The position numbers and the translations under genes were made by a program. Shown here one piece after another: positions 57,579 through 64,000 of a DNA stretch of 64,000 nucleotides; the stretch's first letter is position 1, and the number at the start of each line of letters is the position of its first letter. Under the pieces are notes generated by a model. That model saw nothing but the letters and a program-made list of their open reading frames with translations, was not told where the DNA came from and made no database searches. The DNA comes from Arenicola marina (lineage: Eukaryota; Annelida; Polychaeta; Arenicolidae): positions 33,644,133 through 33,708,132 of the forward strand of contig OZ025263.1 in assembly GCA_964019135.1 (NCBI GenBank), read 5' to 3'.

Positions 57579-58495
57579 AAGCCCAATGTGGTGCCACCAG
57601 CTGAGCTTCAGCATGGGGTCCCTAGATCACCTGCACAAACACAGGAAACCGTGTCCACGGTTAGATGCAGAAGTGACAGTGATACATGGTGCGCCAAATA
57701 AATAAACACAGGTGTTAAATCACCCGGTTTTGACATTTTAAAGCAATTTCACTTAGCGTTTCCGGTGACGCGATCTCCTCCCATACGGACGGTCAACGAT
57801 TGTGATATTGACGTGTGGCACTTCCAATAAAATGAGGGGAAATCTATAATTAAAATCTCAGTGATTTGTTACATAACCGAAAGCGGAAATATAAATACCA
57901 GATGTCACGAACCAATTTCATTTTACACAAATAGGTGAAGCGTGAAGAGAACTTTCGTCCGCCGTGAGCATAACTACGGAATTGAAGTTGCGATATGAAA
58001 GTGGCGTGTGTTATTTGACACACGTTCCGCAAATATGGCTTTGGTTGCCAACTGCTGCGATATAACCTTGGTATTCTTCTGCCACGTGTCTGAATGTCAA
58101 GGTAATGTTGTTAAGTCTCGTGGCAAGGTCACCTGCGTGAGTGACGAGTTAGCAAACCGGAAAGCGGGTTGCGACTTGCCCGTCGCTGTCGCTGACACAG
58201 CAAGGAAGGATGCGTGAATCGGGAAGTAAAGCTAGACGTATTGTTCTCAAATTGATTCGAACTTGGAGGTTATAGATGGCGACACTGCATAGGTACACAA
58301 AGGGGAAACCTGATCTGTGTTGTCGCCTGGTGGAGGTCAGAGGCTGGAGACGGCTGGCTGGTTGGGCGTGACTCCGATACATCCAGTTAGTTAAACCAGG
58401 CTGGAAGCGTATGGGCTGAGAAGGATTTTCGCTTCTTTTTTCTCTTTTTTTTTGTTAGTCAAAACCAAATAACGCTAGATGGGTTTATAGCGTGA
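57579..58495. other. Unique-looking DNA, no gene seen
   Basis: No supported exon, RNA or repeat. Confidence 0.45.
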
Positions 58496-58519
58496 CCTGG
58501 GGGCCGGCGAACGCCGTGT

Positions 58520-58930
58520 GGGGGTCGGGGAGGTCAGGGAAAGGAGGGGGGGGGGGGGTTGAGGGAGTGGGGTGGGAGTGGAGGGAGTAGGGTGGTAGGA
58601 GGAGGAGGGGCAGATGGAGAGGAATGGGAAGAGGACGGGAGGGAGGGAGAGATGGAAGGTGGGTAGGGGGGAGCGCAGGGTGGAAAGAGGGCCAGTTGGG
58701 GGGGAAGTGGCGTGAGGTGGTGGGCGGGGCGCGGGTGGGGGGGGGGGGGGGGGGGGGGGGTGGGGGGGGGGGGGGCAGTGGTGTCGCTGTGGGGCAGACT
58801 GCAAAGGGGAGCGGCACGACACCAGCGGTAGAGATTGGTGTCAGAACACGGGGATGGGGATTACATTGCGGAGAACAATGTGGTGGGGGGTCGTCCCGTG
58901 GGGAGGGGGGTGGGGGGAGGGGGGTGGTAC
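58520..58930 (+). repeat. G-rich block with runs over 20 G
   Basis: GGAGGGAG, GGGTGGGAG and a G run of more than 20 bases near 58737-58760. Proline-rich minus-strand frames come from this skew. Confidence 0.8.
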
Positions 58931-59017
58931 GGTGACATGGAGGGACTCGCGGTTTGGTCAACACGCTTTTGTCCAGATGTTACACCCATGCTCGGCCAGT
59001 CCGGGGCCACAGTGTCG

Positions 59018-59425
59018 CTGACCCCCCCCCCCCCCACTCCTCCCCCCTATGTCACCAGGTCACTTACAACATTCAGTGTTAGGACGGAACATCAGGGGCC
59101 AAAGCCAGGCACGAGTCTGGTTTCGACGGTCATCCCCCCACCCTCACCCCCACCCTCTCTTCCTCCAATCTCCGAGCTCCAACAGCGCCCCCCCCCTTAC
59201 CCCCGACCTCCGACCTCCGACCTGGCACCTCACATATTCCACCTCCCTCCCCCTCCCCCTCCGCTCCCACCCCCAACCACTCCCACCTCCCAAATACCTA
59301 CTTGAACAACTATTTGCAAATACATAACAGGACCCAACCTTTTATATACATATAGAGTGAATGATTGGGAGAGACCGCCGAGACAACGGATACCTCCCCC
59401 ACCCCCCCCCCCCCCCCGCAACCGC
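59018..59425 (-). repeat. C-rich block (G-rich on the minus strand)
   Basis: CCCCACCCTCACCCCCACC-type sequence, switching the G-rich strand relative to the preceding block. No coding support. Confidence 0.75.
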
Positions 59426-59509
59426 CCCACCCACCCACCTACCAACCCTATTACCATCCCTGTTGGCACCGCCATTCCGCCTCCTTGGATGTTCCCTAGA
59501 TGAAGCATG

Positions 59510-59670
59510 GGAGAGTCTGGGAGAGGGTGCGGGGTGGTAGGGGGGTACGGGCGAGGCGGCCGGCTGTGGTAGAGAGAGGGCCAGGGGGGGGGGGGGGGGC
59601 GAGAGGCGGGTGGAAGGCGGGGGTACGGGGGGATGCGGGGGGTCTGGGGCCGGGTGCATGGGGCCGGGGA
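59510..59670 (+). repeat. G-rich block
   Basis: GGGGTGGTAGGGGGG, CCAGGGGGGGGGG and GCGGGGGGTCTGGGG runs. The G-rich strand switches back to plus. Confidence 0.75.
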
Positions 59671-61950
59671 CTCACGGGGAAGCCTGATCAAAGAAAGGAA
59701 TATGCTCGTGGCGGTGGTTACAGGTGCTAGCGGAAGGTATGAGATTTGAGATAATATTCGGAATTCAACATTTTAATGATTAATTCAGATATCATCAGGA
59801 GAACTGGTAATCTGTTGCCGCTAGTACTTAGCAAATGACATGAAAACAAATAATCAGTGGTATGCGTAATGCGTATAAAATGAATGACGTAAGAAATGTA
59901 TTCAATCCACTGATCCGTTCCGTGATAATTGGACAGAGCAGGAGCGATACTATAGGTTAGGAATACGTTAGGTATATGCCCTGGAAGGTGGTGTGTTGAC
60001 ATGATGTCGGCATTGAGGAGGTAGATATGTGGGAGGGAGGGGGGGGGGGGTGTATGAGAATGAATGCCCTGGCGGATAGAGCGGGGAAGGGGGCGTAGAG
60101 CTCCACAGGACAAGGGAGGGGGGATAGAGAGAGGGTGGGGGCGTAGAGCTCCACAGGACAAGGGAGGGAATGAGCGTGGACCATGATGATGGTGGGAGGT
60201 AGGGGACTAGAGGGTTGAATCACCGCTGTAGGCGGAGTAACATGTCTCTAAAGATAAAAATGACCGGGATAGTTATCGTCCACGTGATGATATTGGCTTC
60301 TTGTCCAAACCAGCTTCCAGGCCTTTATTACAGCAAACTGACGTTTTGAAGCACTACAAATGGCCACCAAGGCTGCTCGTTGATTTGTTCTGCTCGACTT
60401 TTCCTTTCTTTTTTCCTCTTTGAGTCTGGTCGGTTCTGCCAAATTGGACATATAGAACTGTAATCAGTAACTTTACAAAATGGCGTCTGCCAGGTTTGTT
60501 AGTGCATACGGGCGCATAAAATATGCATAGCGAACACTATGAGGAATATGGCAGTTTTTAATATTTGACGCGTGGAAAGTCGATGCTAAGTTGGCACGTG
60601 GTGGGCTGCGCCTTAAATACCGCGCGTCGTCAAGTTTTATTGTGCCCCCCTTTCAAGGATTCCTGCACACGCCCCTACTCCCCCACCCCCCGCATCCGCT
60701 CTCTCTCTCTCGCCTTCTCACTCCATGTCTCTTTCCATCTTTCTCTTCATCACCCAGTCTTTCTCTCCGTCCTACTCGCCCTCTCGCAAATACTGTTTCT
60801 GTTTTCATTGGTTCGTCAACCATCGCTTCGTCGCTAAAAGACCATATCAACACACTCTAAACACATTTTATATTAACATATGACGTTCGGCTGGCACAGA
60901 CCCTGGCGTGAAACGTGCACCACAGATAAACAGTTCTGAGCTTCTGATTTATTCGTTTTCTTTCTGAAATTCGGTCGCGATAACAATGGCTTCAATCTCG
61001 TTGAACGATTAACAAAATTAACTGTTCTAAAGGTCAAGGTCGCTGATCCACTCCACCCCCCTGGTGAACAAAAGTGTCACATTGGGCCACCATGGTGACG
61101 GTGGGGTGATTGGGAGTGGGGTAGGTTGAGAGGGTAGGAACTATCAAACCAAATTAATTGACATTGCAGCTTGTCGTTAATTAGATGCCACTTTGTTTGA
61201 ACACGTGAGCCAGAACCATTCCGTTAGATTTTCGGCTGGGTTCATGCCTCGGCGCTACCTGACGGTTGAACAAGGAATGAGCTGTCTCGTAGGCAGAACG
61301 TACCCCCATATATTCTAGGGTATTTGTATACATGCTTCTGGCCGAACTAAACAAAAAGCCGAAACCCATGGATAACTGTCAATGAGCGTCCGTGTGTATA
61401 CCCCTGGTCAGCGTGTTACTGCAGCGGGAGTAGCCATCCAAATGCATCACATATCAGACATTCACCCGCCGGCCGCTGAAAATAGTCGTCATCTTACTTT
61501 TGTTGGCTTTTAGTATATTGGGCTTTTAGTATATTGGACGTGGTATGATGACCAGCACCACTTTACATGTGTGGTTTTGTTCCATCATTAGTGCTACATG
61601 CTGCATTGTGTATAAATACACCGTTGTAGCGTTCTAAGTTAGCGTCTATTTGCGCAGCTTTAATTTTCGCGAAAGTCCCGGTCTTGTTTCGTAGGTGCAG
61701 TACGCTGAAGTGACCTTGTCAAATGTCCTTGAGCGGGATAACTTTCTCTGCTGCCAAGCCCCCCCCCCCCACACCCCTTACCCTTCCGAGACGCAATTCT
61801 CCTTCCCGTAAAGATTGTTCCCTATCTTCTCTAGCAGACTATCTTGGTTTGCAATAGCACCCCATCCTCCTCCTTTCTAGTAGCATCCCATTCTTAACTC
61901 TTCCCTAGTGCCCCAATCACCCATCCACCCTTCCCCCTCCGGCACCCACT
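59671..61950. other. Mostly unique-looking DNA, no gene seen
   Basis: A doubled word GCGTAGAGCTCCACAGGACA lies at 60093-60164. The segment 60639-60674 matches 16552-16590, and a pyrimidine-rich run is at 60690-60780. No gene was recognised. Confidence 0.45.
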
Positions 61951-62019
61951 CCCCGCCTTCCCACGTACAGGCACAGATTACACCCGGATGGACAGCGACG
62001 GGGCGAGTTTGCAGCCGTA

Positions 62020-62120
62020 GTTAGCACCTCCCCTCCCACCACCATCACCATCCCCACTACCACCCCCACCACCACCACCCCCACCACCACCAGCAGTAGC
62101 AGCACCAGCCCCCCGCACCC
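62020..62120. repeat. (ACC)n-rich microsatellite region
   Basis: CCACCACCATCACC, CCCACCACCACCACC and AGCAGTAGCAGCACC repeats; the minus-strand frame is glycine-rich. Confidence 0.85.
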
Positions 62121-62415
62121 TTCCACCCCAACCCCTACATAGACCGGCGTTGGTCAAGTTTCCCTGGAACCCTGGAAGATTGGCTCGCCGATAGGACCTC
62201 ATCTCCGGCGAGCAAGGCCATAGGAAGTTCATCGGCTCACCGCTTTAACGGTGACGAGGACTAAACACCGGAAACCACGTGGGTGGACGATACCCCAGTC
62301 AGTTACCAGGCCTGCCGCATGGCCCAACGCGTGTCATTGTGATCCACAACCATAATGAATAGCAAGTGTCTGGCCCAACTTTCCTATATCTTCGTTCAAT
62401 CTTATCACGAACAAG

Positions 62416-62568
62416 TCAGCCCAACTCACGTATGTCAGCTCGTTCAAGCTCATCATGGTCATGTTCGTTAATGTTGTATGGTATATGCCTCTTCTCTATA
62501 CGGCATTTTTGTTCTTTCGCTGGAACTATTCTAATGGTTCCTTGTCCTTCTTCGTTAGCTCGAAACAT
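62416..62568 (-). CDS. Short charged ORF of uncertain reality
   Basis: A 50-codon minus-strand frame from ATG (62566-62568) to TGA (62416-62418) encodes MFRANEEGQGTIRIVPAKEQ and continues with a strongly charged sequence ending ELERADIRELG. Balanced acidic and basic residues look protein-like, but the frame is short, has no recognised domain and has no convincing splice sites. A chance frame or a transposon remnant is as likely. On the plus strand the same spot has a GTAAGT word at 62576. Confidence 0.12.
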   Translation of the reverse strand: MFRANEEGQGTIRIVPAKEQKCRIEKRHIPYNINEHDHDELERADIRELG

Positions 62569-62642
62569 TTACAGCGTAAGTATCTTTATTTGTAACATAT
62601 TTATCTCTTTTGGACATGTCTTTGCCAGAAAGCCGTCTGGTG

Positions 62643-62729
62643 TTCTACGGTTTTACGGTTCTACGGTTTTACGGTTCTACGGTTCTACGGTTTTACGGTT
62701 CTACGGTTTTACGGTTCTACGGTTCTATT
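62643..62729. repeat. 8-bp tandem repeat GGTTYTAC, about 11 units
   Basis: GGTTCTAC and GGTTTTAC units alternate irregularly, producing the VLRFYGST peptide in the overlapping frame. Confidence 0.95.
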
Positions 62730-63235
62730 GTTCCAACGTTTTTTTTTTTCTTTATTCCTTCATTTCACCACACCACAGAGCATTCATCACTAAGAAAATA
62801 GCACAGAGTAGGTTTAATAAAACCACCACTTGTTTACACCTTATTGTGCCTGACATCAATATACTTGTGCCGAAAGGTGTTGGCCACCACTATCAAATCG
62901 TTTCCCACTCAGGCGAGTCTAATAGTTGGACCAGATAACATTCAAAATGCGCACGATAGTGCCTTCTACATCGATCCACTGGCAACGTGACGTGGCGAAC
63001 AATGGATATCAACCTGTATTATGAACTGTCATAAATCGTTGCACATTGGGTTATTTCTGGAACGGTCTGATTACCGATATGATAACACGATATATTTAAC
63101 GGCATCTGTATGGGGTTTTCTGACAACTTCATAAGCTAGATAACCCATATATCGCCCAATATATTTCACTTCCCCGGCTAAACTGAGATACCAGCGGTCA
63201 CGGTGAGATTATTACACCGTCTATTCCAAATATCG
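62730..63235. other. Unique-looking DNA, no gene seen
   Basis: No supported feature. Confidence 0.45.
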
Positions 63236-63237
63236 CT

Positions 63238-63393
63238 CCCCTGAGAGCCTAACGGCACGTGGATCGGTCGTTCGAGCTCCGCTGTGGCCATGTCTGTGTG
63301 TTCGCAGCGGGGCGCGAACCACCCATCCACGTGCCGTGAGGCCAGATCACTCAAGGGGAGCGCTCTAACCCACTGAGTTATCGAGGCGGCCCC
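63238..63393. mobile_element. Head-to-head chimera of two SINE family 1 heads
   Basis: A plus-oriented head fragment (CCTGAGAGCCTAACGGCACG through CTGTGGCCATGTCTGTGTG, about 63239-63300) joins directly to a minus-oriented head (GCAGCGGGGCGCGAACCACC through CACTGAGTTATCGAGGCGGC, about 63304-63390). The two halves can pair over the TAACGGCACGTGGATCGG region to form a hairpin. No body, tail or target duplication was seen. Confidence 0.75.
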
Positions 63394-63464
63394 GGTTCCG
63401 TCCCGGTTCCCAGGAGCAAATGGTAAACTAAAAGGCATCAATCATCTATACCCACTAATCATAC

Positions 63465-63645
63465 GCCTGGTGTTGGTGGGGGTGTGTGGGGTTGAAGTGG
63501 GAGTGAGGGTGGAGTGGCGTCAGAGGGTGGGGGTTGCTCGGGCGTTCGGGGGGTGGAGGTGGGAGTGAGGGTGCAGGTACATCGAGTGGCGTCAGGGTAG
63601 GGGCGGGGGAGTGGCAACGTGGGGTGGTGGTAGGTTGGTACCGTG
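63465..63645 (+). repeat. G-rich imperfect tandem
   Basis: GTGGGAGTGAGGGTG, GGAGTGGCGTCAG and GGAGGTGGGAGTGAGGG words recur two to three times. Confidence 0.7.
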
Positions 63646-64000
63646 AGAGGCATGCAGTATATAATGTTTTAGAACAAAGTTAAAAAAAATATATAACCCT
63701 TAAATTTTAAGCACTGGGCATTTCCTACAGCTGCCAGCTCCTCGCACCTGTATCACTGGGAGTGTTTTAACCCATGATTCTCAGGCACCGAATCATCATC
63801 GGTTCACCGAATCATCACCTCCGCGCGCTCCATGTTCAATCGGAGTGAGCGCGCCACGTAGTGGAAACCTGTGGACGAGACTTAAGATTCAAACAGTGAA
63901 CAGTTCGAGCGACATGAAACCGCTTTCTGGGCCTGAGCAGCGTTCAGTGACCCGCAAAGTGCGATATTTCTGGGCCGGAGCAGCTTTTAATGACCGCAAA
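63646..64000. other. Unique-looking DNA to window end, no gene seen
   Basis: Contains a short doubled word (CACCGAATCATCA, 63786-63818) and a doubled TGGGCC-GAGCAGC word at 63927-63990. No gene. Confidence 0.45.

Noticed and set aside
58475-59691. Proline-rich ORFs of 90-160 codons on both strands
   Set aside because: They follow G-rich or C-rich skewed blocks and change strand with the skew.
1-64000. Multiples of three among array periods as a sign of coding function
   Set aside because: 27, 42, 42, 48, 60 and 24 are multiples of three, but 28, 16, 14, 29, 31, 22, 23 and 143 are not. That share is not convincingly above the one third expected by chance.

Overview
This window is eukaryotic, non-coding, repeat-dominated DNA. 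There are no operons, no ribosome-binding-site-led genes and no ORF with a recognisable domain. It carries RNA-polymerase-III-type (tRNA-derived) SINEs with target-site duplications, several families of terminal-inverted-repeat elements, long minisatellites, homopolymeric G tracts and two placeholder gaps of exactly 200 N. That fits an intronic or intergenic scaffold segment from an invertebrate metazoan. The minisatellite density and G-tract richness would suit a lancelet (cephalochordate), but nothing here proves that, and other marine invertebrates remain possible.

Layout. 1-8.5 kb: three minisatellites (27, 42 and 16 bp units) with a decayed SINE between them. 8.5-13.5 kb: three terminal-inverted-repeat elements, one with a 10 bp target duplication. 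13.5-14.8 kb: a 41/42 bp array, then a SINE with a 14 bp target duplication. 15-20 kb: mostly unremarkable, with an N gap and a four-half-site nuclear-receptor-like motif. 21-30 kb: 14, 29 and 31 bp arrays and several SINEs. 31-33 kb: a pyrimidine-rich block followed by a G-rich block. 34-40 kb: another SINE, a 93 bp inverted-repeat element, 48 and 60 bp arrays, three tandem tRNA-like units and a 353 bp foldback element. 43-48 kb: SINEs of both families. 48.2-51.7 kb: a 3.5 kb 22 bp array that ends about 20 bp before the only convincing exon candidate (51726-51907, plus strand). 53.5-55 kb: two adjoining arrays with TGACGT cores and a related perfect inverted repeat. 55-57.6 kb: two copies of a GGGGCCGTATTC-ended element around an N gap whose two flanks are the same sequence. 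58-60 kb and the end: G-rich and C-rich blocks and a hairpin-like SINE chimera.

How it fits together. The likeliest reading is that much of the window lies in introns of a plus-strand gene, with one internal exon visible. Nearly everything else is tandem or dispersed repeat. The long translated ORFs at 1-1.8, 3.6-7.4 and 36.6-38.1 kb come from tandem repeats whose unit length is a multiple of three and should not be annotated as proteins. The points most worth following are the SINE family with intact target duplications, the array that abuts an exon and may supply its branch site, the recurrence of TGACGT cores in unrelated arrays, the transposon-like element with CTCF-like ends, and the false duplication across the second gap.
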